38,408 nt of DNA from Diphasiastrum complanatum (taxonomy: Eukaryota; Streptophyta; Lycopodiopsida; Lycopodiales; Lycopodiaceae). Positions 10,561 through 21,310 of the stretch are shown here, piece by piece. The position numbers and the translations under genes were made by a program. Each line of letters opens with the position of its first letter. Position 1 is the stretch's first letter. Location: positions 1-38,408 of the forward strand of contig MU835523.1 in the NCBI GenBank assembly GCA_029204225.1. The letters are read 5' to 3'. A model generated the notes under the pieces. That model worked only from the letters and a program-made list of their open reading frames with translations, was not told the DNA's origin and made no database searches.

Positions 10561-10598
10561 GTTCTTTTTACGAACTAGATCTTCAGAACAAAACAATA

Positions 10599-10870
10599 GC
10601 TCACCATGTGTTTCATGTAAGCCGTTTAAAATTAAGTTTACATGAAGGTGACGTAGTTGGTTCAGAGGAAGATCTTAGCCATTTAGAGGACTCATCACTT
10701 AGTGTTCCTTTGGAACCTGAAAAGGTACTCAGAGCCAGAGATAAAAACTGAGGAATCATTCTATCTCTGAGTGTTTGATCAGGTGGAAGGGACGGACTGA
10801 GGATGATGATTCATGGGAGAGGGTTGAAAGCATGAAGAAGAATTTTCCTAGTTTTCATTTCTAGAGATAG
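10599..10870 (+). pseudogene. Chromovirus integrase tail and chromodomain
   Basis: This is the continuation of the chromovirus pol after the insertion. It opens with AHHVFHVSRLKLSLHEGD, the conserved end of the integrase, then an acidic linker and VPLEPEKVLRARDK. After a one-base frame change near 10750 it continues LRNHSISECLIRWKGR, TEDDDSWERVE and KKNFPSFHF. The LIRWKG...DDDSWE pattern is the chromodomain signature. In active elements this domain helps target integration. Its position directly before the PPT is normal. Confidence 0.88.
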
Positions 10871-10880
10871 AAATGGATTA

Positions 10881-10892
10881 AGGGGGGAAGAA
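10881..10892 (+). other. Polypurine tract of chromovirus
   Basis: The purine run AGGGGGGAAGAA lies immediately before TGTTATGTCC. This is the expected junction between gypsy internal DNA and the 3' LTR. Confidence 0.85.
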
Positions 10893-11165
10893 TGTTATGT
10901 CCATGTCCTGTACAAGGGAATCGGAATAATTCATGATGTGGATAACCGGTCACTCCAGTTGTATGGGGTTATTAGTTATGCTACGTCATTTCGGACGTGG
11001 TTCTATTAAATAATTAACAATCATACGAGGGCCCAGACCTATAGTTGAACATAGGAGCACATGCATGGTGAAGACTGCTTTAATGCAAGAATAGGAGGTC
11101 AATAGCTTCAGTTGCATGGGGATCCTAAAGGAAATATTCTCTCTCTTGAGGAAAATAAGTCTAGT
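10893..11165 (+). repeat. Chromovirus 3' LTR (5' part)
   Basis: It starts with TGTTATGTCC after the PPT. The downstream end is not identifiable because no second copy exists in the window, so the end given is approximate. Confidence 0.65.
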
Positions 11166-11183
11166 GGAAACTCGCCCATCCTC

Positions 11184-11650
11184 CTATTGTGAATTGTGAT
11201 TCTTGAGCCAGTTTCTCCTCTCCTCTCTTGTGTTCTTCACTATGGCTTGAGGGTGGCTCTCCATATTGATTGGGTGGTTCATGCTCCACAGGTGTCCTTT
11301 TGGTTTGCATGTGACTGGAATCCTGAAGTTCTTCACTTGGAGGTTCTTACAGAATGATTCATACAAATTGCGCAAATGAACAACGCAGTAGTGAGACAAA
11401 AATTGCAGTCTGATTAATATCAACAGTGAGTACAATGGCTTGAAGTAACGCGTGCCATGAAAGTAATTTACGATACATTAAAACGCACGTTGAATTGATA
11501 TCCTAGGTTTAAAAATACGAAAATCACCTTTGCATCTATCATCTCCAGTTCATCGTATGTCGTTCCACCTGGCATTGGAAAGATTTCAATTAACTTTCTC
11601 CAGCTATTTTTAGAGTTGATGATAAGTTGGCGGCGTCAGTCTGCCAATGT
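11184..11650 (-). other. Possible exon-like gene fragment
   Basis: On the minus strand, about 11617-11528 reads NSWRKLIEIFPMPGGTTY then DELEMIDAK. It is followed directly by GTGATTT, a plausible splice donor. A second open stretch at 11435-11184 (83 codons, including FRIPVTCKPKGHLWSMN) could be a following exon. The peptide texture is more protein-like than the surroundings and differs from retroelement pol. I do not recognise the protein. It may be a captured gene fragment or a chance open region. Confidence 0.22.
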
Positions 11651-11668
11651 AGTAAAAACGCAAAAAAC

Positions 11669-12070
11669 ACGAAGGTGCCCTTAGACTGAAGGTATGCAAA
11701 TTTTGAAGGTGCCCTTAGACTGAAGGTATGTAAATCCCGAAGGCGCCCTTAGACTGAAGGCAACAAAAAAGTTGAAAAAGCCGAAAAAGTCGAAGGTGCC
11801 TTAGAGTGAAGGCAGCGAAAAAGTCGAAGGTGCCTTAGACTAAAGGCAGCGAAAAAGACGAAGGTGCCTTAAAATGGTTTCTAAGGCATTCTGGCCACTT
11901 TGTCACTTTTTTCACAAAGGGACGAAAAAGGCGAAAGTGCCTTAAAATGGTTTCTAAGACATTCTGGCCACTTGGCCACTGTGTCTCTTTTTTTGTGAAG
12001 GTGCGAAAAGGGCGAAGGTGCCTAAAAAATGGTAGGCAAAAAACCTCAAAGGAAAAAAATGTGAAGGTCC
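11669..12070 (+). repeat. Minisatellite-like array, core GAAGGTGCCTTA
   Basis: About nine degenerate copies of a (C)GAAGGTGCC(C)TTAGACTGAAGG-type unit occur at about 11671, 11703, 11739, 11791, 11827, 11859, 11932, 12014 and 12061. They are spaced 32-80 bp apart, and GCGAAAAAGTC precedes several of them. The last units carry a longer period with ATGGTTTCTAAGRCATTCTGG (R = A or G). The array abuts a truncated copia RNase H. A related array in inverted orientation lies at about 37690-38030. Confidence 0.85.
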
Positions 12071-12084
12071 CAAAACATGTAGTC

Positions 12085-12307
12085 GGCCTCGGTTTTCAAG
12101 ATGCTCATTACTTGAATGATTTATTTAAGACTGAGCATAAGAAATCTAACAATTGCAAAGGAGGTGGAGCTTCAACATGTGTCTTCAAGGGAATGTGTAG
12201 CTGATATCTTCACCAAAGCATTGGGAAAGGACTTGTTCATGAAGCATAAGACATCACTTGGAGTGTTATCAAAGTCCATGCTAAAACTAGTTGAAGAGGG
12301 AGTGTGA
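12085..12307 (+). pseudogene. Ty1/copia RNase H C-terminal fragment
   Basis: The plus-strand frame contains KEVELQHVSSRECVADIF followed by TKALGKDLFMKHKTSLGV and ends at a stop inside the PPT. 'VADIFTKAL' is the diagnostic C-terminal copia RNase H motif. The N-terminal side is missing and is replaced by the GAAGGTGCC array. The fragment belongs to the LTR at 12305-12908. Confidence 0.85.
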
Positions 12308-12908
12308 AAGATTCAACTAGTTTGATCATATTTGCTATAATTCCATATTTGGCATAAAAACTTTGTTTTTAGACTTAGAGATTGACTTTTCAAAGTTCAT
12401 TAGTCTAAATGTCATTTGAATAAACACTTTTTGAAAGTGTGGGAAAGTTAGAAGGTGAGTTTGAGTAGATTCAAATTTGAATGTTGGGTACTTTGAATCT
12501 AGACCCAAGAATAGTAGGGTTAGCATTTTGGAGGGAAAGCCAAGTGGCCAAATAGGGTTTGGACCTATTATAAAAGGATGTAACTCGTAAAGAGAGTCAT
12601 CTTCTCTCTGCTCTATCTCATTTCATGCTTATAAATGGTTCTCTTGGGTTCTACTATCCATTGGTGCACTATACTTGTGATTGCATGCAATTTTATGTGT
12701 AGAATGATTTATAATTGCTATTTTTGGATCCACACGTGTGAAATATAGTAGCTTGGTGGTTTTGTATGGATAGCAATAGCACTTTATCATTCCATTCAAG
12801 TTTGATCAAGATCTATTAGTGTTTGCATCTCATTTTGTGTGTAGATGCTGATTTTTCTACATTGGTAAGATTGGTAGTGTATTTATCTTTCTAACCAGAG
12901 ATCTTTCA
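12305..12908 (+). repeat. Copia 3' LTR (604 bp)
   Basis: It begins TGAAAGATTC after a purine tract (GAAGAGGGAG) and ends AGATCTTTCA, giving TG...CA ends with an inverted terminal repeat (TGAAAGAT/ATCTTTCA). A TATAAAA box at 12569-12575 is the probable U3 promoter. It is followed after two bases by the LTR of another element, which inserted right at this LTR's edge. Confidence 0.85.
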
Positions 12909-12910
12909 AG

Positions 12911-13359
12911 TGATTGGAACTTAATGATCTGAAAACTTTCACATGCAATACGCAGATCACAAACACAATAATCATAGCTCAAGCACCTCAAGCTCTCAAA
13001 GGTGGCACAACAAATTAATGAATAACAAAAAAAACATTGTACATATACCAAAAACCCAAAAATTGCATGGGCTTAACAAGTGTTGTCTAGCTAAATCAGC
13101 ACTTGTCCAACTGATTAGGCCCAGTATGGGCCCTAACTACTGACAAACCCAGCCTGAGCATTGCAAAAGCCGTAAAAAAAACTATAAAGATTAATTTCAT
13201 ATCATTGACTAATCCAAGTAGCCAATTACGAGATGAGTGCCCGACAAATATATCTATTGCGGGTCCCGGTCACTACCAAATACAATATAATCTAATTAAT
13301 TGCACAATACTTACAGTATCACATTTGAAGCTTATCTATAGTCAGTCAAATTTCTAACA
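12911..13359 (-). repeat. 3' LTR of the nested-host element
   Basis: Shared blocks with 22200-22630 include AAGCACCTCA(A/T)GCTCTCAAAG, GGGCTTAACAAGTG and ACATTTGAAGCTTATCTATA. The outer end begins TGATTGGAAC; the inner end is TTTCTAACA, next to the PPT. Confidence 0.85.
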
Positions 13360-15337
13360 CTCTCCCTTAAGCTCAAATCTGATAAGAGTGCAAAAGATCT
13401 ATAGCAATATCTGGAGTGTCCAAAACATATTATGCATTTTCCCGTTACTATATACTTGACTCACACTCAAGCACACCAACAAACCACTTGACATACATGC
13501 TCAAGTTCAAGTTTGACAACATAAAGTATCATGCAAACACAATGCTCACATAAAGAGTCAGCCACACTCTTAACCATCTGACTGTTTCCAATCTGACTTG
13601 CACACAAGCAGACAATATGAGCGACATGGCTCAAACTAGAAAATCCCACTACCACCATGAGACTATCATCCTCCATCTAGCTAGGCTAACATCCTATCAA
13701 GAATTTACAACACAGACATGTAAAGTTGACATCAATGAGCGATTGAGGCTGAACATGAGGAAATCTTATTGCCACCATTAAACTATACCCTCACCAGATA
13801 AACAACTAGTAGACATAATCAACAAGTCACTAAGCATACCAAATGATTACTTTCCTTTTGACGTAGCATATGCATAATCAACAAGTCTCAAACTCTGATC
13901 TAGACCGACATGCCAAGATCCAAGATAGCATGCAAGCACACGCATCCATACAAACCAACACAAATGAAAGCATCAAATACATGAACAAGGCCTACCCAAA
14001 AGTGGTATCATGTCAGACCAGCACCTATGTCACCTGTAGATCCACTGTTACACCACTAATCTCCAAATCAGGGCCTCGATCATGGCATGCATCTGTAACA
14101 AAGATGTCCTCACGTCTAAACATATCCAACTAATGTCGCCATACATCATCCACAATCCACCATCTCGATCAAAAAAAACTCCAAACCTCATCTTTTATCT
14201 ATCTCCTACAAAGCCCCCTCACCAGGTCGCTTTGTCTTGACATCTTGCCTTGCAAATCCAATAAGCTAATTCCCCATCCATTCTCCATGCACCAAGCACA
14301 AACAAAGGACTCAATGAATGAATGTACACAAAACCTCATCATAAGCTATACCTGCATAGCTTTCCAATCTCTCATAGATACCAATGTAGGTATGTCAATC
14401 TTGCATCCCATGCAAATTCAACCTTCTCATACTTGACATTGTCAACTCTAATTTGACCAATTCTATGTTTCATAGCAAGAAACTTGTCTCACCAACATGC
14501 ATCATGCAATCCAAACCAAAGCAAATGCGTATAAAATCCACCATGGTGATGACAACTCACTCACAATCCATAGCATATCAAGTAGGATAGCTCCATCAGA
14601 ATCTTGTCCCCTTGTACTATCTGATTTCCAACAAGTATCCATTACCCACTGATATCACCCCAAGAATCTGTCCACTGGCATCGCAACTAGACTCTAACTG
14701 GATCTAACCAGCAAACTGCATCTTGCTTATCAAAGAATGATGGATAAAAGCATACATGTCATGTGAAATTGGAGATCACCAACCATCCATATAATCATGC
14801 ATCTTACCTGAGTACTCACCAAAGTATCAGTTGTTACTCTTTGAGTAGCCATCTCATTCCATGTTGGCTCACAACCACAAGACATACTAGGTCTATCATG
14901 TAATCCATGCCATCAAGATCTGTAACATCTCTCATGATACAATCCACATCACCTACATCCATGTAGGTCCAACCTATCCAAACGTCATCACCAAAAGATA
15001 AAGCACCAACAAATAGAAGAGCATCATCTATGCATCCAATGATGCACCAAACTTGAGCAATCGTAGCATCTCCCTAACTGTTCCCCTAATGTCTTCGCTC
15101 CTAATTATCATCATGTTATCCAAAGCATCACCCACTTCTACTAGCTCCTAGCATATACTCACTCTGCCTGGCTATGTGTCACATGACATCATGCCAACAC
15201 AAGCCTATACATGAGTCATTGCTCATGGGACCTTGAGACCAATGTCTCCCAACTTGATCGTACTCATGAGGTATGTGGCTCCAAGTGCCTTCCTTAATAT
15301 CTCCTCCTTTTCTGACCACTTGGAGAATCTGAACCAA
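13360..15337 (-). other. Internal region (3' half) of the LTR element
   Basis: It begins with the PPT next to the 3' LTR. The rest is a long stretch rich in CAT, ATG and CCA words, with no recognisable RT, integrase or RNase H on either strand. Some minus-strand pieces near 15180-15335 (ALGATYLMSTIKLGDIGL) look protein-like but are broken by stops and were not recognised. Confidence 0.4.
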
Positions 15338-15629
15338 TCATTTTTTCAACCTGAGGTAGGTCATAGAGTCAAATAATCAATCAAGTCAATTGATTCAAGA
15401 ACTCAATTTATGACAAAGCTATGTTAGCAGCATTTCACTGCAGCTTATTAGCGGAAGTGTATGAGACAAAGACGATTAACATTTAGAATTGTTTACGAGC
15501 ACGCGGTTGCATCCGCTATAGTATTGTGCTTGTATTTTCTCTGATTTATACATGCTACTTACTAAATACAATCTTATAGTTTTATTGCATTTAGTATCAT
15601 TTCAAAATGAATGTATGCTTTTCTGATCA
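15338..15629 (+). repeat. Truncated 5' LTR of nested copia
   Basis: It aligns with about 18273-18548, sharing GAGGTAGGTCA/AAGGTAGGTCA, AATCAATCAAGTCAA, TTAGCAGCATTTCACT and GTATGCTTTT(C/T)TGATCA. The U3 part and the distal U5 part are missing. Confidence 0.85.
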
Positions 15630-15746
15630 CTATATGTACCTAAACTTTCCACAAATCTGCTATCAATCAACAAAATTACTGATTTAAGTCATAGGCTAGA
15701 GTTTGAATCTGATCAATGCAAAATTGCGAAAGGACGAATAAGAATC

Positions 15747-17840
15747 TTGCACTCGACAAAAAGGCATAGATACTTATATAGATTGAGTCATTGTTATTCT
15801 GACACAAGTCAAGTCTTGAAGACAACTCTTGTACTTGATCTCGATTATCCAAATAAGAGAATTGAGTTCTCAGTCTATCAGAGTTGCATTGTTGGAAAGC
15901 AGACTATGATTCATTTTGGGGCAAATCATAAGCATATAGAAAAAGATGTGTTAGATGTTGTTCATTCAGACATATGTGGCCCGATGTAAACCTTATCTTT
16001 GGTTGGTACAAAGTACTTTATTTCTTTTATCAATGAATTTTTGAGAAGAACAACTATTTATTTCATAAAGCTCGTAACTAGTAATAGAATCAGGGCACTT
16101 AAGTCATATAACGACAGAGAATACATCTCAACCGAATTCAAGGAGTATTATCTTAGTGAAGGCATTGAGCAACAATTTATTACTCCTTATTCACCTTAGT
16201 CTAGTAGACTTGCAACAAGAGACGAACAACTTATCAATAGTGAATCAAAAAAAGACGTCGTAGCTCAACAACAATAGAATCAATGACAAGACAATTCAAC
16301 CTCAGCCATCTCCCAAAAAATCGTCAAGAGATCACAGACCACCTATAAGGTACATTGACGAATCTACTTGTTATCTCATTAGAGAGCAAACGACTATCGA
16401 AGAAGCACTCGGTCAATCGGACTCCAATCTTTGGACAGAAGCAATGGATAGAGAGTATTTTTCTCTAATCAAGAAACAGACATGGACTATTGTCAAATTG
16501 CCTGACAACAAAAATGTAGTTTATTGTAAATGAATGCTCAAAATCAAATACAAAGCAGATGCAAGTATTAATCGAAGAAAAGCTCGATTTGTAGCAATGG
16601 GATTTTCTCATAGTCCCAATATCAACTACAATGAGACTTTTAATCCTGTAGTCAAGCATTCTTCAATCAAGACAATTCTATTATATGTTGTTACAACCAA
16701 TCTAAAGGTACATCAGATGGACGTATAGACAACCTATCTGAATGGAGTTATCGAAGAGGATGTCTACATGACCCAGCTCGAAGGTTATCTATTTGACAAT
16801 GAAGAGAATCATGTATGAAAACTCCATAAAGCACTTTATGACTTGAAGCAATCTTCTAGAGCTTGGTTATAACCCAAGCACTTCAAATTTGAATTCTACT
16901 TCAAGTCATTACGACATTCTTTTATTGTTATTACCTTGTATGTGGATGACACACTACTATTCAATGACAATGTTGATCTGATAAAAGATGCGAAAGGAGA
17001 TGTCCTCCTCAGAATTCGACATGACAGATTTGGGCAGAGCTCATTATTGTCTCGGTATTTAAATTCACAGAGATATAGAGCGAAGGTTCATTGACATCAC
17101 TCAATAGAGATACATTTATAATATGCTAATAAGATATAATCTGATGAATTACAAGTTAGCTCACTCATCAATGGACCTAGGACTCAAATTGTAAAAGGAC
17201 CAATGTTCTCAAACAAAAGAAGAGGAGTAGATGCGAGAGTATCCATATCATTCAATTATAGCTTCTCTCATGTACACAATGATCTGCACCAAACCAAACA
17301 TAGCTTTTGCAGTCAGTTCCTTAAGCCAATACATGGCTAATCTGGATATTACACATTGGAGTACTCTTATTAGAGTTATGAGAAATATTAGAGCTACTAT
17401 GGATCAATGCATTTATTATGGAGTAGTTGACAATGACAAACTCAACATACTCAGTGGTTATTTAGACGCAAGTTGGGCAAGAGATGCAGACACACGTAAA
17501 TCCACATCTGGATTTACATTTTTCCTCAACAACGGTTCAATATCATGGAACAATCACAAGCAAACCTTAATAGCTCTTTCTTCGATTGAATCGGAGCATA
17601 TTGTTGTCTCACAAGCGACAAGTGAAGCAGTGTGATTAAAAAATTTACTATCGGACGTTTGTCTGAAACAATATAATCATCAATTATATTTTGTGATAAT
17701 TAGAGTGCTATTGCTTTACCAGCCAACCTTAGATTTCATTACAAGAGTAAGCACATTGATATTAAGGATCACTATGTCAGAATCAAAGTTCTCAACAAAG
17801 AGATAAGTTTGGAGTATTGTCGAACGCAAGACATGACGGT
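15747..17840 (+). pseudogene. Copia integrase-RT-RNase H polyprotein remnant
   Basis: Integrase start: YPNKRIEFSVYQSCIVGK, then VLDVVHSDICGPM, TKYFISFINEFLRR, REYISTEFKEYYLSEGIE and FITPYSP. An internal deletion removes much of the core. RT follows: LWTEAMDREYFSLIKKQTW, IKYKADASINRRKARFVA, GFSHSPNINYNETFNPVV, VHQMDV, EEDVYM, LHKALYDLKQSSRAW, and the active site LYVDDTLLF at about 16935-16960. The RNase H region (17231-17635) reads YHSIIASLMYTMI, PNIAFAVSSLSQYM, LDASWARDADTRKSTSGFT and LIALSSIESEHI, then degrades. There are multiple stops, and the end is truncated compared with the sibling copy at 32828-34715. Confidence 0.88.
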
Positions 17841-17841
17841 A

Positions 17842-18770
17842 GGGGGGGGGGATTGGCTTATAAACCTTATCACTCTATCCAATTTTTAATCTACAATTCA
17901 TTTATCCATATTCTGCAGTTTTACTCACGTTATTGCACAATCTACAGAGATACAAGGAAAAAATTAACAGTCAGGTCGATAACGAATCAATAACAACATC
18001 AACAAATAATTATTGAGCAACTACTTACGACCTCTCAAGTGTGGCTATGAGCTCTTACATATACTTATGGCCACTTATGTTGGCCTAACAAGCCACGATC
18101 TTTTACGGGCCTACGTCTTTCGACTACTTACGAGCTTTTACACTTGCTTATGAACCTTCACTCGTAATGATTGTTTACGTGACTAAGTGCCAATTGCAAC
18201 ATGGCTAAACGGGTGTCGTCAATCGTCAACTGGATAAGCCCATGCAACATCCCTAAATCGTATAAATAGCTGATCATTTTCTCAAGCTAAGGTAGGTCAG
18301 AGAGTCAATCAATCAATCAAGTCAATATTCAAGAACTCAATTTATGATAGAGTATTGTTAGCAGCATTTCACTACTTATATGTGGAAGTGTATCAAACAG
18401 AGACGATCAGTATTCAAAATTGTTTATGAGTACGCAATTGCATCGTGCTTGTACTTCATTTAACTTGTACATCCTATTTATTGAATATGATCCTACAGTC
18501 TTATTGCGTTCAATATCATGTCAGAATGAAGGTATGCTTTTTTGATCAACTGTTATCTTTTTTCGTTCTCTTATAGTTTTAGATGAACATTGTGCATAAT
18601 ATCAATACTTCTACTCTGTTTATGTTTGTCTACGTAATCAATCTTAGAGATTTTGATGATCTTAAAATCAGAATTAAATAGAATCAAATGTGACTCTTGT
18701 CACGATAGTATGGTTCAAATTTGATAGGCATAGTCATGCATGTTGTGGGTATTGGTCTCACCACTTAAAA
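17842..18770 (+). repeat. PPT and 3' LTR of nested copia
   Basis: A run of ten G residues (17842-17851) precedes the LTR start TTGGCTTATAAACC. TATAAATA at 18261-18268 is the likely promoter box. Part of the LTR (about 18273-18548) matches the 5' copy. A further part (about 18628-18745, including GTCTACGTAATCAATC and GATTTTGATGAT) matches the minus-strand LTR at 21089-21310. The exact end is uncertain. Confidence 0.75.
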
Positions 18771-20639
18771 TATTGTTGGCCAAGCCTTACCTAGTGGGCC
18801 CCGCCATAGTACATTGTAAGTAGGATAATAAGTGCGAGGGCACTGGCATCCTGCACGTGTAAGCCCAACCCAATGAGCACAAGTAACAAGTTGTAATTCC
18901 TAGGAATAAGAGACTAGGGGCTTAAAACTCTAAAATGACATTAGAGGCCCTAAGTCAAGTTGCAAATAAAAAAGCTAAAAGGGCCCAACTTAAAACTCAC
19001 ATGAATCATGTGAGTGCCCATGTGCTTTCTTAGAACCGATAGATTTCAATGCCTCAAGTCCATCCCCAACTAGATGTATTTGATGATCTGATATCATACC
19101 ATCCTACAATGCGATACATACCAGGTATCCAATGCCATCCCTGATTGCGAAGATCCGAACATTTGATCCAATAGTGTCCCTTTTTGTATTCTTGTAGCTA
19201 GCTTTACAACTGTTTCCATGGATGACCATTCCCTAAGAATACACTGAAATGTGAACTCCAAAGTCATAATCAAGCCCCTCACATAGCATGCATGCCAATA
19301 TCCCTCATTGAACCTAAGAACAGACTATGTCATATTAGTTCCAATAGAGGATTTAATTTAAAGTCCTTATTGAAACTAATAACTACAACTATGTTATTCG
19401 CTCCAATGGAGGATTAAACCTATGAGATGATCATCCATGGTTCGAATTAGGTGACCTGCACCCTCCATCATTGGAATCTACATCTCCGATGCAGTTTCTA
19501 ATACAATAATTTAACTTGACTTATCCAAATTGGCAATTAAAGTGTATCTCACTAATGACAAACATGATACACTACACAACTACAATGACTTTATTTAAAT
19601 TGACTTACCTGCTGCAAAGCTCACAAATCATCACACCTACCACTCGTTGAGAGTCTCCAAAGTGTGAGTATTGACTCGTTCTTCATCTCCCATGTGTCCC
19701 ACACACAGTTCGTCCAATGCTAGTTCGTTATCCTACTCAATGGCTTCCAATTTGCACTACCGCGTACTTTTATCACCCGTGATTGCCAAATGTGTGTATC
19801 TCCAAGCTAGTGCCAATCTCTCTCTCAAACAAGAAATCCTCAAGTTGCAAATGTGTCATTGTCGCTTTCACTTGATTCGACACTGCCATTGTTGATCTTG
19901 CATGTGAGAGCCTTCCTCCAAATGTCACTTGACCTTGGTTGGTTCGAGCATCAAAAGTTGAACCTCATTGCGAGAATTTTTCACTCATAGTTGGCATACC
20001 AAGCCTCCCTCTCACCTGCAACTGCTTGCCCTCTCAAAATTGTTGTCAATAATGAGTTGTGAAGATGCCAAATTGCAATTCCATCGCCAATACTAGCTTT
20101 CTCCACCACATTTCGTCCTCATGTGCCTTAACCCCGCAATTACCGCTTCCAAAAACTTTGTACTTCAACAAGAAGTAAGCAAACATGATTTCGATGCGAT
20201 AATGCTTCATTGAACCGCCCTGTTGCAGAAAACACCAGCTAAAAATCGCTTTCATTTTGGTGCCATGACACTAAACCAACGAAAATAGCCTATCATTGGG
20301 TCACCCGCACTCCAACCACTGAAATGGAGATAAAACAGCTCTAAAATGCATTTTCAGTGATGACACTTTGTCCACCGGCTTTGTATAAAATTATTCAAAG
20401 CTCCATTTGGCCCAAGGATGGCCAAAAAAGATGCTTTCTAGCCAAAGTTAGCCCATTTCTAAAAAATGGCTTGCATTTGAACTACAACTTCAAAGCGAAA
20501 TCTTTTAATGAAGAAATGGCCATTCTAGACTTCGAGGTCTTTCAAGCCCATTTCTCTTGAAATTTTCTAATGAAAAGGCTTTATTTTTACCCTTCAACTT
20601 TTCAAGAGCCCTTTCACCTTGAATCCAACGGTTCGGCTA
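18771..20639. other. Internal region of the LTR element, unrecognised
   Basis: No recognisable domains on either strand. A short imperfect direct repeat around (CTATGT...CCAATRGAGGATT, R = A or G) occurs at about 19325-19358 and 19388-19421. Several minus-strand open stretches of 60-70 codons have no diagnostic features. Confidence 0.35.
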
Positions 20640-20900
20640 AATTCAATGTTCCATGTTGCTCCATATGTTGCCGATTTGTGTATCTAAAATGTTGAGGATG
20701 ATCAACAGGAAGGCTTTGCCATCCTTTAGCTTCCACCAGGAGATTGTTGTGTCGTCTCCATCGGGTCTGACTTCGACACATGTGACAACATCATACAACT
20801 ATTTGGCCATTAGCACCGTTTTCATCTTAAATTTACATAGATGATAGTTGGATCCATCGAACTTGTCTATGATGAGACCAGTCTTACCTTGAGAATCCAT
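20640..20900 (-). pseudogene. Copia gag N-terminal fragment
   Basis: The minus strand, starting at ATG 20900-20898, reads MDSQGKTGLI, KFDGSNYHLCKFKMKTVLMA, then a stop, LYDVVTCVEV and DGKAFLLIILNILDTQIG. It closely matches the gag of the element at 32828, with its NYHLWKFKMKTLL and DGKAFALIILNILDTQIG segments. Homology ends at about 20640. Confidence 0.88.
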
Positions 20901-21075
20901 GTGGAACTTAGTCTATGCGATAGTGATAACTATCAATGACTTAAGATTGAAAGAAAAACTAATGCTATATATCATAACAAAAAGACGATTATTCTATCAG
21001 TCGATAGAATCACGTTCTGTAGGAAGCTTCTGATATCAAGCATTTGAGATCAGATATCGGGATCAGATAACCAGA

Positions 21076-21310
21076 GGCTCTGATACCATGTTGGAAATAC
21101 TTTTTTGGAAGAAAATGAGCTCCTCGGGGCATGTGCTACACCTATCGAATAGAATCAGGATGGTTAGTCGAGCGACTCGACAGATTCTACTTGATTATGA
21201 CTTCGAAATCATCAAAATCAATAGGGTCGATTACATAGACAGACACAACCGAGCTCTTCATCTTGGCCATTGATCGATTTTGGAGCATGCTCCTATATAA
21301 TGTGAATGTG
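21076..21310 (-). repeat. PBS and 5' LTR end of copia, minus strand
   Basis: The minus strand reads ...TTTCCAACA followed by TGGTATCAGAGCC (21088-21076), a complete PBS for initiator tRNA-Met next to a CA-ended LTR. The LTR interior matches the 3' LTR of the nested plus-strand copia near 18628-18745. The upstream LTR portion is truncated at about 21310. Confidence 0.85.

Larger units (their letters stand above)
8039..10587 (-). mobile_element. Insertion of unknown type within chromovirus pol
   Basis: The chromovirus frame stops making sense just after HYRFS (about 8030) and resumes at about 10599 with AHHVFHVSRLKL. About 2.5 kb of unrelated DNA separates segments that are normally contiguous. 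ACAAAA occurs at both sides (8033-8038 and 10588-10593) and could be a target duplication, but the similarity extends a few bases further, so this is not certain. No TG...CA LTR, convincing terminal inverted repeat or transposase was found. The insert carries a minus-strand coiled-coil pseudogene (9069-10560) and about 1 kb of non-coding DNA. It may be a transposed or captured segment, or the remains of a larger element. Confidence 0.6.
5776..11165 (+). mobile_element. 5'-truncated Ty3/gypsy chromovirus, interrupted
   Basis: In plus-strand order: RT, RNase H, integrase, integrase C-terminus with the VFHVS motif, chromodomain, polypurine tract, and the start of a 3' LTR (TGTTATGTCC). This domain order plus the chromodomain identify a chromovirus. 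The 5' LTR, gag, protease and the N-terminal RT are missing upstream of 5776. The body is split at about 8039-10587 by an insertion carrying unrelated sequence in the opposite orientation. Several frameshifts, stops and a 71-bp tandem duplication inactivate pol. The 3' LTR end is not defined; 11165 is a conservative limit. Confidence 0.85.
15338..18770 (+). mobile_element. Nested plus-strand Ty1/copia element
   Basis: A truncated 5' LTR (15338-15629), an internally deleted pol (about 15747-17840), a PPT and a 3' LTR (from about 17853) are in plus orientation. Gag and protease are missing. The 5' LTR copy starts close to the transcription-start region expected from the TATA box of the 3' LTR. 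The pol and LTR sequences are of the same family as the elements at 20640-21310 and 32828-35200. Confidence 0.85.

Noticed and set aside
11669-12070. Repeat array considered as a CRISPR-like structure
   Set aside because: The units are degenerate and irregularly spaced, the spacers are themselves repetitive, and the context is a plant retroelement.
21076-21088. TGGTATCAGAGC-type sequences (also at 22189-22199 and 35468-35480) considered as tRNA pieces
   Set aside because: Only the terminal complement of initiator tRNA-Met is present, next to LTR ends, so they are primer-binding sites and not tRNA genes.
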